DNA from: a virus
DNA: 64,000 bases
IMG/VR virus record: IMGVR_UViG_3300047388_000163
Location: 1 to 64,000 of that record
Strand: one strand, 5' to 3'
Shown here: piece after piece, positions 1 to 8,913 of the stretch
Numbering within the stretch: the first letter of the stretch is position 1
How the letters are laid out: every line of letters begins with the position of its first letter
The notes under the pieces: model-generated
Databases searched by the model: none
The model's input: the letters and a program-made list of their open reading frames with translations, nothing else
What the model was told of the DNA's origin: nothing
Position numbers and translations under genes: made by a program

Positions 1-260
<260 letters not shown>

Positions 261-264
<4 letters not shown>

Positions 265-746
265 GCAAGCTTGATCAAATCAAAGCATTGGGGGCGGCTA
301 AGGCCGCTTCCCGCAATAGTTCTGACGGAGGCGGGGAGCAGACCCGCTACAGTGTGCAAGAAGGGGCTTCGTACTCGAAAACTCAGGCCAATGCATTGCC
401 TTCCAAACGCTCATACCGATCGAAGGGTGAGGAAGCGCCCTCGGGGCCGAGAGTGGAGTCAAAGATCGAAGCAGTCGGAGTAGCGCCCGGCCCGTCAGAA
501 GCTAAATCTAAGGGTTTGAAGATTGCTTCTAGTCCGAAACTAAAGCCGCCTAGCGGAGATGGCGTGGCTCTCACAAGCATGGCTCATCCTCCAGGGCTTA
601 TTGATAAGATGGATAAAGCCATAAAGAGCGGTAAGTTGAGTTTGAAGCGCGGTCGTCCCAAGATCACTGAGCAGCGGCCGTGGGAAGCCAAAGGCATGAG
701 CCGCAGAACTTGGTACCGCCGCCAGCAGAAGGAGAGCAAGACGTGA
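261..746 (+). CDS. Basic phage protein with C-terminal GRP/WYRRQ motif
   Basis: 161 residues starting at an ATG that overlaps the upstream stop by 4 nt. The first 110 residues are polar, rich in Lys, Ser and Pro, and probably disordered. The C-terminus carries KRGRPKI followed by W(E/K)AKGMSRRTWYRRQ, which resembles an AT-hook-like basic patch plus one helix of a resolvase-type HTH. A DNA-binding role, for example as small terminase or accessory, is possible because it lies four short genes upstream of the large terminase, but no clear small-terminase fold is visible. Confidence 0.75.
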
Positions 747-931
747 GCCTTACCCAGCGGCAAGCACAAATGCTTAAGCGCCATCCATGCTCGGTATGCG
801 ACTATGTTTTCACGCTGGCGATCGGGTTTGCATATGCTGGTATTCTTTGGTGGTGCGATATTCCATGGTGGGTCATTGTGATTGTTGTTCATTGGCAGAC
901 CGCCAGTTGGTTCTTGGAGACACGCAAATGA
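743..931 (+). CDS. Small two-helix membrane protein
   Basis: 62 residues from GTG 743, which overlaps the previous TGA (GTGA) and has GGAGAG just upstream; this start is preferred over an earlier in-frame ATG inside the upstream gene. Two hydrophobic, Trp-rich segments (about residues 20-36 and 39-52) predict a hairpin membrane protein. It has Cys residues near the first helix (HPCSVCDYVF). Function unknown. Confidence 0.6.
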   Translation: MSLTQRQAQMLKRHPCSVCDYVFTLAIGFAYAGILWWCDIPWWVIVIVVHWQTASWFLETRK

Positions 932-1002
932 TGAATTTCCTTGCATTAATTGGCGGAATCACAATCGCTGCTGCGGCGTTCCGCGCTCTGCGCCATGGCT
1001 GA
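928..1002 (+). CDS. 24-residue hydrophobic mini-protein
   Basis: Starts ATGATG, overlapping the upstream stop in an ATGA arrangement, and encodes one hydrophobic segment (FLALIGGITIAAAAF) followed by a basic tail. The length is near the lower limit for a gene. Support comes from the tight coupling on both sides and from being one of three consecutive mini membrane proteins before the terminase. Confidence 0.4.
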   Translation: MMNFLALIGGITIAAAAFRALRHG

Positions 1003-1090
1003 TGCAGAAATGACCCTCCTCCGATACCAAGCCTTGAGCGTCTGGGTGCATGCGGCGGCGGTTATCTCAGTCATATGGTGGTTCGCCTGA
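995..1090 (+). CDS. 31-residue single-helix membrane protein
   Basis: Starts at ATG 995 inside the end of the preceding mini-gene and stops 16 nt inside the large-terminase gene. It encodes one hydrophobic helix (about residues 14-30, ending VISVIWWFA). The double overlap and hydrophobic character support a real coupled gene. Function unknown. Confidence 0.4.
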   Translation: MADAEMTLLRYQALSVWVHAAAVISVIWWFA

Positions 1091-2805
1091 ACCGCCCTAT
1101 CTCCCGTGCCGATCTTGAGCGCTTCAACGCAGCATTAGCCGAGAAGCGCCGCAGGATAGCCAAGGCCGAGCATCAGACCAGAGGATATCGGGATGAGGAT
1201 GGGGGGTGGCAGGCCGGCCTGCTGAGCTTCGTCCGGTACTTCTGGCATGTGCTGGAGCCTGGCACGCCGTTCGTGGATGGGTGGGTTCTGGAGGCCATCT
1301 GTGAGCATCTTGAGGCGGTCACTTACGGCGAGATAACCAATCTCCTGATCAATGTGTTCCCTGGAGCGATGAAGTCGCTGCTGACCAACGTGTTCTGGCC
1401 GGCATGGGAATGGGGGGCGATGGATCTTGCCCATCTCAGATACGTGACGTTCTCGTATAGTTCCAGCAATACCGAGCGAGATAATCAGCGGTTCGGGGAT
1501 CTAGTGTCGTCTCCAGATTACCAAGCCATGTATCCGCATGTCGTAATCCGCCAGAACGGCATGACAATGGTTTCCAACCGAAAGCATGGTTGGAAGTTGG
1601 CGAGCTCGGTTACAGGATCGGTCACTGGTAAGCGCGGCAACCGAGCTATTTGTGACGATTTAAATAACGTGAAAGAGAGCGAATCCAAGGCGGTTATGGA
1701 TGAAACCAACCGATGGTTTCGTGAATCGCTGTCGTCGCGGCTGAACAGCATGGAGACCGATGCCAAGATCGTCATATCGCAGCGCGTCAGTGAGGCGGAT
1801 GTTTCCGGTGAAATCCTTCGGCTTCAGCTACCATATTGCCATCTCTGCATTCCAATGGAGTATGTTTGGCAGGCGGACGACAATGGTGAGCCGTACACTA
1901 CCCAGATAGGTTGGGTAGACCCGCGGTGGCGTCCAAATCAGGAAGATTGCGAGGGTGAATTAGCGTGGACTGACCGCTTCTCCGAACGATCTGTTCAAAG
2001 CCTCAAGATTGAACTTGGTCCCTATGCGACAGCTAGCCAGCTACAGCAGACGCCAGAAGCGCGAGGCGGTGGTCTGATCAAACGTGAGTGGTGGATGCCT
2101 GCCGAGATTTATATGACAGGCCGCAAGTTTCCGCCATTTGATTACATCGTGGCTAGTCTGGATGGTGCTTATACCGAGGAAGAAAAGAACGATCCGTCTG
2201 CCTTGACGATCTGGGGAGTGTTCCAAAACGAACATGGATACAATCGAGCAATGCTGGTTCATGCCTGGTCAAAGCGGCTTGAGTTTTCCGGGCCAAAGAT
2301 TGATATTCTGCCAAACGAGCACGAATCCACATATAAGCTTCGAGCGCGGCCATTTTGGGGGCTTATTGAGTGGGTTGCGGATAGCTGCAATCGGTTCAAA
2401 GCCGATAAACTGTTAATAGAATCAAAGGCTTCTGGAATATCTGCGGCGCAGTCTTTGCGTAATGCCCACGGGCGGCAGGGATGGACGATCCAACTTGTTG
2501 AGCCCAAGGGAGATAAGATGGCGCGTGGTATGGCGATTGTGCCTTCGTTCTCTCAAGAGATGATTTATGCGCCAGATCCCGAAGAATTCGACTATGCTGG
2601 GAAGGTCATTGATGAGTGCGCGCTTTTCCCATACGGAACTCATGATGATTTGTTCGATTCGATGACGCAGGCCATCAAGCATCTCCGCGACACCGGCCTG
2701 ATCCGCAGCGATGAGGAGCGCCGGGCACAGGAGTTGGATGCGGTGAGGCATCGTGGGGCGCCTAAAAAGCCCATGTATCCAGGTTTCAGCAGGAGATCGG
2801 CATGA
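1075..2805 (+). CDS. terL: Terminase large subunit
   Basis: The 576-residue DNA-packaging motor subunit, expected to translocate DNA into the prohead at the portal and cut it. A Walker-A-like loop PGAMKS lies at residues 96-101, and a Walker-B-like hydrophobic-DD segment (AICDDL) near 191-196. The C-terminal RNase H-type nuclease shows an Asp after a beta strand (IVASLDGAY, D363), a Glu in LLIES (about 449) and a final HDDLFDS acidic cluster (524-528). Length is normal for TerL. The stop overlaps the KTSC gene start by 4 nt. The assignment is solid; which packaging strategy it uses cannot be read from the sequence. Confidence 0.93.
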   Translation: MVVRLNRPISRADLERFNAALAEKRRRIAKAEHQTRGYRDEDGGWQAGLLSFVRYFWHVLEPGTPFVDGWVLEAICEHLEAVTYGEITNLLINVFPGAMKSLLTNVFWPAWEWGAMDLAHLRYVTFSYSSSNTERDNQRFGDLVSSPDYQAMYPHVVIRQNGMTMVSNRKHGWKLASSVTGSVTGKRGNRAICDDLNNVKESESKAVMDETNRWFRESLSSRLNSMETDAKIVISQRVSEADVSGEILRLQLPYCHLCIPMEYVWQADDNGEPYTTQIGWVDPRWRPNQEDCEGELAWTDRFSERSVQSLKIELGPYATASQLQQTPEARGGGLIKREWWMPAEIYMTGRKFPPFDYIVASLDGAYTEEEKNDPSALTIWGVFQNEHGYNRAMLVHAWSKRLEFSGPKIDILPNEHESTYKLRARPFWGLIEWVADSCNRFKADKLLIESKASGISAAQSLRNAHGRQGWTIQLVEPKGDKMARGMAIVPSFSQEMIYAPDPEEFDYAGKVIDECALFPYGTHDDLFDSMTQAIKHLRDTGLIRSDEERRAQELDAVRHRGAPKKPMYPGFSRRSA

Positions 2806-3029
2806 CCGAGATCAAATCCAGCACGATCGCCGCAGTTGACCACGACGGCAAGCAGCTAACCGTCAAATTCAGATCGGGCGCAACCTATGACTACCCTGAT
2901 GTGCCGAAGGAACTGCATGACCGGATGATGGCCGCGCATGATGCTGGTGAGAGCATCGGCAGGTTTTTCCACGAGCATGTGAAGAACGGTGGGTTTTCAT
3001 TTACGAAACGAGAGGATGAAGCGAAATGA
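2802..3029 (+). CDS. KTSC domain protein
   Basis: 75 residues, nearly all one KTSC domain. It opens with the signature IKSSTI and continues with the beta-rich pattern LTVKFRSGATYDYPDVP. The name comes from the conserved K-T-S-C of the family; here the motif reads K-S-S-T, so the family Cys is not conserved. KTSC proteins are common in phages and bacteria; the domain is predicted to bind nucleic acid but its function is unproven. It is coupled to terL (ATGA) and to the next gene. Confidence 0.85.
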   Translation: MTEIKSSTIAAVDHDGKQLTVKFRSGATYDYPDVPKELHDRMMAAHDAGESIGRFFHEHVKNGGFSFTKREDEAK

Positions 3030-3700
3030 ATCAGCCGAATAAGGTTTGCTCGGAATGTGGTCATCATGCGGTCGGTGGATGGTATAGCACGCCGCTCTGC
3101 CAAGTATGTTTCAGTGTTCGAGGTGCATTTATTTCAAGAGAAGAGGCTCAGAACAAAATGATGGACATCACGAGGAAGCTTGAACTGATCGCGAATCTTA
3201 AGCCGGGAGATCCATGGCCTTCTGCGGATCTCGGCGGCAATGAGTTCAACTATGCTCCTGCCATTAGCGCGATGTGCGCTGAGGCGCGGGCTGAGATCCA
3301 GCGGTTGCGACAGGACGAGGAATCGTCATATTCTGCGTGGTTATCTATCTTCACGCCAAGTCGCATAGGTGAGCCAATGAAGGTATTCGGGAAAACCGCT
3401 ACTCAGGTCATTGTTGATGATCCGCACGAACCAATGACCGACCAAGACAGAGCATTCGTGGCCGCACATATGGCCGATACTGCGGAGAACGCAGAATACA
3501 AGAATGCTGTTCGTATGCTGAATGATCCAAAAACTGTATCTGATCTTGGGCCGTTCGCCGTCAATCAAGTGAGAGCATCCATTGTTCAATATGAGAAAAC
3601 CGGAGAATGGAAGAATTGGTGGCAGCAGCAAGCCACGGCTGAGCCGTCGCCCGAGCCATGGGGCAGTCCCTTCGCGATGAACACGGAGAACTGGAAATGA
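3026..3700 (+). CDS. Hypothetical protein with N-terminal zinc knuckle
   Basis: 224 residues. Residues 8-29 contain CSECGHH and CQVC, a plausible Cys4 treble-clef or ribbon zinc site. The remainder has mixed helical segments and a conserved-looking DDPHEPMTDQDRAFVAAH stretch. It overlaps both neighbours by 4 nt in the packaging operon. No enzymatic motif is recognisable. Confidence 0.7.
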   Translation: MNQPNKVCSECGHHAVGGWYSTPLCQVCFSVRGAFISREEAQNKMMDITRKLELIANLKPGDPWPSADLGGNEFNYAPAISAMCAEARAEIQRLRQDEESSYSAWLSIFTPSRIGEPMKVFGKTATQVIVDDPHEPMTDQDRAFVAAHMADTAENAEYKNAVRMLNDPKTVSDLGPFAVNQVRASIVQYEKTGEWKNWWQQQATAEPSPEPWGSPFAMNTENWK

Positions 3701-3969
3701 CAGACATTGTTGAGAAGCTGAAAGACCGTCGCGCTATTGATGGTTCGGTGACTTTTGTTGAGATGAGCGAACAGGTGCTGGACGACGCGATTTATGAAAT
3801 CGAGCGCCTTCGCAACACGATCGCCCAACTCCGAGCGGTATCCGGTGCCGTCTCGGTTGAGGGGCACAGCTACGCGGATATCAGGCGTAGCGTGCGGACC
3901 AGTGATATTGATGGTTCTGCGATTATGGATGGCATGTCTTTCATTGCTCCAGAAGATAGTAAATCATGA
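3697..3969 (+). CDS. Hypothetical coiled-coil protein
   Basis: 90 residues from ATG 3697 (ATGA overlap with the upstream stop); a further in-frame ATG upstream is rejected because it lies within the previous gene. A short amphipathic helix, DDAIYEIERLRNTIAQL, around residues 28-44 suggests a coiled coil. The C-terminus is polar. Function unknown. Confidence 0.65.
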   Translation: MTDIVEKLKDRRAIDGSVTFVEMSEQVLDDAIYEIERLRNTIAQLRAVSGAVSVEGHSYADIRRSVRTSDIDGSAIMDGMSFIAPEDSKS

Positions 3970-4211
3970 AAAATCCCCGAATCATCACAGGCCAAGGTCC
4001 TCTGATTGTCCCCAAGACCATGCCAGTGGGCGGTGACGATTGCGTAAAGCTGCTGGAGAGCGCCAAGAATGGCGACATGTCTTGGCTGGTGGTCATTGCC
4101 GGAGGTCCGAGCGACTACGGCATGGCGATGGCCGGCAGCAATGCGGCGCAGATGAATCTGGGCATTGATGTCGCCAAGCAGGAAATTCTGGGGCGAGTGA
4201 AGGCGCGATGA
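3966..4211 (+). CDS. Hypothetical protein
   Basis: 81 residues, overlapping both neighbours by 4 nt. It has a small-residue-rich core (VVIAGGPSDYGMAMAGSNA) that could be a beta-loop-helix turn, with no catalytic motif I recognise. Confidence 0.65.
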   Translation: MKNPRIITGQGPLIVPKTMPVGGDDCVKLLESAKNGDMSWLVVIAGGPSDYGMAMAGSNAAQMNLGIDVAKQEILGRVKAR

Positions 4212-4438
4212 GCGAGATGGAGGCATCCAACGAAGTATTTCTGGCCAAAGCCGCCGAGATTTATGACGATGGCTATACGTGGGTACACCAGTTCCTGTAT
4301 CTCGCCGATGTTTCCGAGAGAACCTTGCGCAGATGGCAGGATGGCCAGCGAATACCTGGACCTGTGCGGGCGATGATTTTGGCTCATGAGAAATGCCGTA
4401 AGAATGGCATTCCCATGACCCGAAATGCGTATGCGTAA
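4208..4438 (+). CDS. HTH-like small protein (paralogue of 7184-7429)
   Basis: 76 residues. The segment VSERTLRRWQDGQRIPGPVRAMI has the shape of a helix-turn-helix with an Arg/Trp-rich recognition helix. The same plan (VSQRTMRRWATGTSEIPVGVW) recurs in the protein at 7184-7429, so the two look paralogous. A DNA-binding role within the packaging operon is inferred, not shown. Confidence 0.65.
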   Translation: MSEMEASNEVFLAKAAEIYDDGYTWVHQFLYLADVSERTLRRWQDGQRIPGPVRAMILAHEKCRKNGIPMTRNAYA

Positions 4439-4625
4439 CGCCAACACATGCCAATGCGGGCGGCCGATTAAGGTCTTTCGGCGTGGTGGCGCTCGTAATC
4501 CCGCATTGGACCATGATTTATGCCAGCAGTGCTGGCGAGCAGCGCAGAATAGCAACCGGATGAAGCCAGATGCACCGAGGAAGGAAGCGGATGAGCCGGA
4601 ATTATGGATTGGGCTCGAAACCTGA
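4425..4625 (+). CDS. Small zinc-ribbon protein
   Basis: 66 residues from ATG 4425 (or ATG 4431). It contains CQCGRP near the N-terminus and CQQCW about 25 residues later, a four-Cys zinc-binding arrangement. The C-terminus is acidic. It overlaps the upstream gene by 14 nt. Confidence 0.6.
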   Translation: MRMRNANTCQCGRPIKVFRRGGARNPALDHDLCQQCWRAAQNSNRMKPDAPRKEADEPELWIGLET

Positions 4626-4719
4626 CAAATGCCGATTATCGCCTCTGTCTCACGTTCCTTTTGCGATTGTGGGCTCTTGTGTAGTAATGCTCGGCCTCTG
4701 GTTCCTCCTTGGAGGATGA
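4591..4719 (+). CDS. 42-residue membrane protein, nested start
   Basis: Starts at ATG 4591 with AAGGAAG just upstream and ends at TGA 4717-4719. It begins MSRNYGLGSKPDK and ends in one hydrophobic helix (FAIVGSCVVMLGLWFLLGG). The start lies inside the preceding zinc-ribbon gene in another frame, and the gene explains the otherwise empty 4626-4723 interval. Function unknown. Confidence 0.55.
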   Translation: MSRNYGLGSKPDKCRLSPLSHVPFAIVGSCVVMLGLWFLLGG

Positions 4720-4723
4720 GACT

Positions 4724-4942
4724 ATGAACACAATTATCATTATGTTGACGGGATTTATTTCGATGCCGTCATGTATCGTTGTGGCTGAGGATCATTCTCA
4801 GGTTCAATGGGCTTCAATGATTAATTCGTTGACTATAACTTCTGGTAATTCAGTACGCGTATTTTGGAAATGCAACGGACAAAATGATGAGGGTAAAATT
4901 TTTACTCTTGCTGGCGCTGATAGTATTGAAATAGAGCGCTGA
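4724..4942 (+). CDS. Small protein with hydrophobic N-terminus
   Basis: 72 residues from ATG 4724, 8 nt after GGAGG; an in-frame TTG 15 nt earlier is not needed. The N-terminus (IIIMLTGFISMPSCIVV) is hydrophobic and could be an export signal or membrane anchor. It is followed by a short beta-rich domain with one further Cys. Codon use looks more AT-rich than its neighbours, a possible sign of separate acquisition. Confidence 0.55.
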   Translation: MNTIIIMLTGFISMPSCIVVAEDHSQVQWASMINSLTITSGNSVRVFWKCNGQNDEGKIFTLAGADSIEIER

Positions 4943-4943
4943 A

Positions 4944-7187
4944 ATGGCCGATCCAGCCCAAGACATTCATGTAGTCATCGAAGATGATCCTGACGACAGC
5001 GTTCGAGTCGTTGATGGCAACATCGAAATTGCCCAGCCGGACGGTGGGGTTGTTATCCAGTTCAATCCAACGCCGGATTCTGATCTTGAAACCGAAAATC
5101 CGGCCGACTTTTATAAGAATATCGCCGGTAAACTGAGCGAAAGTGAGCGCTTGACGATCGCCAATGAACTCATTGAGGCGATTCAGGCTGATGATTTATC
5201 CCGCCAGCCGTCATTAGCCAACCGCACCAAGGGCATGGACATGCTTGGGCTGCAGATTGCCGATCCACGGTCTGGGGATGGCGCTGCGCTCATGGACGGC
5301 ATGTCAGTGGTGACCAATCCATTGCTTCTGGAGGCTATCCTCAAGGATTGGGCGAACGCTCAGGCTGAGTTTCTGCCGGCGGGCGGACCCTGCAAGGTTG
5401 AAGACTTCGGCGACGACCCAGAAGAGACCAGAGACGAACTCGCCGACGCTTTCGAGCGGGATATGAACTACTTTCTGACCTCGATTGATACGAGTTACGC
5501 GCCTGAGACCTCGCATATGCTGCTGTGGGGGCGCGCTTTTGGGGGTGCCGGGTTCAAAAAAGTCTACATGCACCCAATGAAAAAGCGCCCGACGACTGAA
5601 TCGGTGGATCAGAAAGACCTGATCGTTTCGGACGCTACCAAGGATTTCAAATCCTGCGAGCGGATCACCCATCAGATTCCCATGCGCCAATCGGTCATGA
5701 AGCGCATGCAGAAAAAGGGGCTATACCTCAATACGTCGCTGACGCCTCCGACTCAAACCGCCAATATGGTTGATGAGAAAACTGCGGCCATACAGGGTAT
5801 TGCTGCGGTGCAATCGAGGCCTGAGGATCAGCCGTATACGCTTTACGAGACGCAGTGCGAGCTTGAGCTTGACCAATTCGCCCCAAAGGACATGCAAGGC
5901 CTCGCGTTACCGTATCTCGTGACGATCGACAAAGATTCGCAGCAGATGCTTGCGTTGCGTCGGGACTGGAAGCCTGAAGATGAGGAATGCCAGCGGAAGA
6001 GGATGTACGTCAAATATCCGTATGTGCCGGGGCCGGGGTTTTTCGGAACGGGGTTGCTCCATATTCTCGGCAACTCTGCTGACGCGCTGACCGCAGCATG
6101 GCGCCTATCCCTGGATGCTGGTTTCCTCGCCAACTTTCCGGCGTTTTTGATTGCAGCGCTCGGGGGAAGACAGAAAACCTCGGATTTGGTGCTTCAGGCT
6201 GGCACCGGAACGCCGATTGAGACAAATGGGCAGCCAATCTCGGATATCGTCGCCAACCTGCCATACCGTGAGGCTGGTCCCGGCTTGATGGATTTGATCA
6301 AACAGATAACCGAACAGGCCAAGAGCGTCGGTTTGGCTGCGGAAATCCCAGTAGGCGAGGGCATCAAGGATATCCCAGTCGGGACCATGCTCGCGCATAT
6401 CGAGATGGCGACCAAGTTAATGGCGGCCACCCATAAGCTTGGCCACGAAGCCCAAGCTGAGGAAATTGGACTTATAGCCGATCTATTTCGCGAGATGCCG
6501 CAGTCATTTTGGAAAGGCAACAAGTCTAAATTCGCCAAGCAATTCGGGTGGACTGAGGAAAAGCTGCTTCAGGCGCTGGATACCGTTACCTTGGTGCCGA
6601 AATCAGATCCGAATATTCCCAGCCATATCCACCGTCAGATGCGCGCTGTGGCGCTAGTTGAGCTTAAATCTGGCCCTCTTGGTGGCCGTATGGATGAGGA
6701 TGAAACCCTTAGACGAGTTCTTGCTGCAATGAGAGAGGATCCAAAAGGACTGATCAAGCCGCCAGATCCTCAAACTGGGCCGAATCCAGACCAAATAACG
6801 GCTCAAGCCAAGATGTTGGATGCCCAGACGAAGGCCAAAAAGCTTGAGACCGTGGAGGCTCCGAAGGTCCAACAGGATCAGCAGCAAATGGACGCTGATA
6901 TCAAAGGCAAAACCATTGATATGGCGAAGGAATTGGTGATTCATGGTGCCGATCAGGAAAAGATCAAGGCCGATCAAGCCAAGGGTACAGCAGAATTAGG
7001 TTTGAAGGCTCACCAGCAAGCCCATGACCAGACGATGGCCAAAGCTGAACATGGGTTGAACGTTGGTAAGGCGGCGCATGAAGCTGCGTTAGGAACGCAT
7101 CAAGCCATTTTGGACACCGCAGAGGCCATGAAGCCAGAACCTGAGCCAACCGCACCAGCGGCTAAACCGAAGAAGCCGAAGCAATGA
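4944..7187 (+). CDS. Portal protein
   Basis: 747 residues, close to the size of P22-type portals. It is expected to form the dodecameric ring at the capsid vertex through which terminase packages DNA and to which the short tail binds. It lies immediately after the terminase block and before the co-chaperonin and scaffold-like genes. Residues 1-60 are acidic; the central region carries the long alternating beta/alpha pattern of portals (LLWGRAFGGAGFKKVYMHP). The last about 110 residues are a Gln/Lys/Ala-rich helical region (AQAKMLDAQTKAKKLE) suggestive of the barrel or coiled coil of P22-like portals. Assignment rests on size, position and overall pattern. Confidence 0.85.
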   Translation: MADPAQDIHVVIEDDPDDSVRVVDGNIEIAQPDGGVVIQFNPTPDSDLETENPADFYKNIAGKLSESERLTIANELIEAIQADDLSRQPSLANRTKGMDMLGLQIADPRSGDGAALMDGMSVVTNPLLLEAILKDWANAQAEFLPAGGPCKVEDFGDDPEETRDELADAFERDMNYFLTSIDTSYAPETSHMLLWGRAFGGAGFKKVYMHPMKKRPTTESVDQKDLIVSDATKDFKSCERITHQIPMRQSVMKRMQKKGLYLNTSLTPPTQTANMVDEKTAAIQGIAAVQSRPEDQPYTLYETQCELELDQFAPKDMQGLALPYLVTIDKDSQQMLALRRDWKPEDEECQRKRMYVKYPYVPGPGFFGTGLLHILGNSADALTAAWRLSLDAGFLANFPAFLIAALGGRQKTSDLVLQAGTGTPIETNGQPISDIVANLPYREAGPGLMDLIKQITEQAKSVGLAAEIPVGEGIKDIPVGTMLAHIEMATKLMAATHKLGHEAQAEEIGLIADLFREMPQSFWKGNKSKFAKQFGWTEEKLLQALDTVTLVPKSDPNIPSHIHRQMRAVALVELKSGPLGGRMDEDETLRRVLAAMREDPKGLIKPPDPQTGPNPDQITAQAKMLDAQTKAKKLETVEAPKVQQDQQQMDADIKGKTIDMAKELVIHGADQEKIKADQAKGTAELGLKAHQQAHDQTMAKAEHGLNVGKAAHEAALGTHQAILDTAEAMKPEPEPTAPAAKPKKPKQ

Positions 7188-7429
7188 CAGTAAGCCTTAA
7201 AAACATTGGCGAAGCGATGTATGGTGATCAGTGGATTAACCCTATGGCTGATGATTTAGAGGTTTCTCAAAGAACTATGAGGCGGTGGGCAACGGGGACT
7301 TCCGAAATACCTGTGGGAGTTTGGGAAGATTTGCTTACGTTGATGCTGCTTCGCCGGATGGCTCTGGATGATAATATTCTGGCCATAAAGGCGAATTTCT
7401 TGCCGAAATCACAAATCGGTGCGATATAA
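7184..7429 (+). CDS. HTH-like small protein (paralogue of 4208-4438)
   Basis: 81 residues, starting within the portal stop (ATGA). The segment LEVSQRTMRRWATGTSEIPVGVW resembles an XRE-like HTH and matches the plan of the 4208-4438 protein. It is followed by a Leu-rich helix. Its location inside a late structural operon is unusual for a transcription factor, so it may bind packaged or packaging DNA; that is conjecture. Confidence 0.6.
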   Translation: MTVSLKNIGEAMYGDQWINPMADDLEVSQRTMRRWATGTSEIPVGVWEDLLTLMLLRRMALDDNILAIKANFLPKSQIGAI

Positions 7430-7455
7430 GACTTGACAGCCGCTAGGAGCGCAAA

Positions 7456-8646
7456 ATGGGCCACCCTTACGCAGAGCACCGGCAAACGAAAAAAGAACAC
7501 TCAAGGGTGAGCCACATCACCAAGGGCTACAAGTCAGGCGGTGCTGTACATGGCGCAAAAGCCATCGGTAAGAAAGCCTTGGCGCTCCACCGTGAAGAAC
7601 ACGCCGAACTGCACGCTGAGGGCGGCAAATCCAAGCATCGTATGGACCGTCCGAAACGAGCCAAGGGTGGCAAGATCCACCGGGATTCCGGTGGAGATGT
7701 CAGCCCGGTCAAGATGACGCCTGATTCTCTGCTGGCGGAAGCTCAGCGCCGTCATGATCAAGCTGTTCAGCAAGGGCGATCGTCTACCTTGACAGGCCAA
7801 TTATACAAGTTGCAAGGCGAGAAGCCTTCTCGGGCCAAGGGCGGCAAGGTCAAGGGCAAGCACGACGCCAAGACGATTATCAATGTGGTATCTGGCGGTC
7901 ATCCTGCAGGCGGCGCTATCCCCGCTGGCCCGCCAATGGCTCCCCCAGCCCCGCCGATGGGCATTGTGCCGGCAACTATGGCACCGCCTCCGATGGCCGC
8001 GAAGCCGCCCATGATGCCTCCTGGCGCTGGCGCACCGCCTTCAATGCCGATGAGGGAGAGAGGTGGCAAAATTCACCGGGCTTCCGGCGGCAAGATGCCG
8101 TCCGCTGAGGATATCGTTGCTTCCAACAAAAGAATGGTTCCTTCTGGTGGTATGTCCCCAGAAGAGGCAATGAGGAGAATTGAGGAAGCCACCCAAAAGC
8201 CCATGCAAAAAGCCCGCGGCGGCAAGGTCACCAAGGGAACGAAGGTTTTCGAAGAAGGCCAGCGCAATGGGACGCCTGTCCAGCATATGCGTGGCAAGGG
8301 CGACCTTGAGCAGATGGGGCGCGGGAAACAAGTTACATTCGAATCGGGTGGCCGCGTTCGGTCGTTTTATGCCAAGGGCGGCTCTGTGAAGAACCATACC
8401 GATCCCGGCGTGTCCGATCGGTTGCACATGGGGGAGAGGTTCAAGGCATCGCCCATGGAAATACGCGGACAGGATTCGAACACGACGAATGATCCGACGA
8501 TTGGTAAGCCAAATCGCGCTCGGGGTGGAATGTGCCGGGCCAATGGCGGAATGGCTGACAAGGTGGCGGCCGCAACAAAATTGCCGGGCGGTTCCGGCGG
8601 CGGCGAGGCCCGTTTAGCCAAGGCGCATCGTGAGGCGCGGCGCTGA
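7456..8646 (+). CDS. Lys/Gly-rich virion-associated protein with repeated RGGK motifs
   Basis: 396 residues of low complexity, rich in Lys, Gly, Pro and His. The short motif (R/K)(A/G)(K/R)GGK(I/V) recurs at least seven times (for example RAKGGKI, RAKGGKV, RERGGKI, ARGGKV), separated by Pro/Met-rich linkers. The N-terminal block HRMDRPKRAKGGK reappears almost unchanged in the protein at 20989-21369. GGAG lies before ATG 7456. The position after portal and before scaffold suggests a head or internal protein, and the basic motif suggests DNA or capsid contact; both are inference. Confidence 0.7.
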   Translation: MGHPYAEHRQTKKEHSRVSHITKGYKSGGAVHGAKAIGKKALALHREEHAELHAEGGKSKHRMDRPKRAKGGKIHRDSGGDVSPVKMTPDSLLAEAQRRHDQAVQQGRSSTLTGQLYKLQGEKPSRAKGGKVKGKHDAKTIINVVSGGHPAGGAIPAGPPMAPPAPPMGIVPATMAPPPMAAKPPMMPPGAGAPPSMPMRERGGKIHRASGGKMPSAEDIVASNKRMVPSGGMSPEEAMRRIEEATQKPMQKARGGKVTKGTKVFEEGQRNGTPVQHMRGKGDLEQMGRGKQVTFESGGRVRSFYAKGGSVKNHTDPGVSDRLHMGERFKASPMEIRGQDSNTTNDPTIGKPNRARGGMCRANGGMADKVAAATKLPGGSGGGEARLAKAHREARR

Positions 8647-8876
8647 TGGCTGTGACCCACCATCCACATGGCTCTGTGGTTACATTTGAGAAGGAAGACC
8701 ACCCCAATCTCGCCCGCAATCTTGAGCGGGAGCTGCAGGCAGCCAAGGCGGCTTATATTGAGGGCCTGACTGCCTCGAAAGACTGGGGCGATTTCCAGAA
8801 GCGGCGGGGGCAGGTCGAAGGTATTGATCTGGCCATTTCCCTTTGCCAAGAGGCGCGAAAGAAGCTAGACGCATAA
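8646..8876 (+). CDS. Hypothetical helical protein
   Basis: 76 residues; the start codon overlaps the upstream stop. After a short beta segment (HHPHGSVVTFEKEDHP) it is mostly amphipathic helix (LARNLERELQAAKAAY, QVEGIDLAISLCQEARKKL). It is a typical small head-region protein of unknown role. Confidence 0.6.
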   Translation: MAVTHHPHGSVVTFEKEDHPNLARNLERELQAAKAAYIEGLTASKDWGDFQKRRGQVEGIDLAISLCQEARKKLDA

Positions 8877-8913
8877 ACCGTGCCAGCATGGCACATAACG
8901 GGATGCATCCCAT

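Noticed and set aside
7433-7438. TTGACA as a promoter before the 7456 gene
   Set aside because: The matching -10 would fall inside the coding region at 7456 and has no TATAAT-like sequence; the ribosome site needs the same bases.
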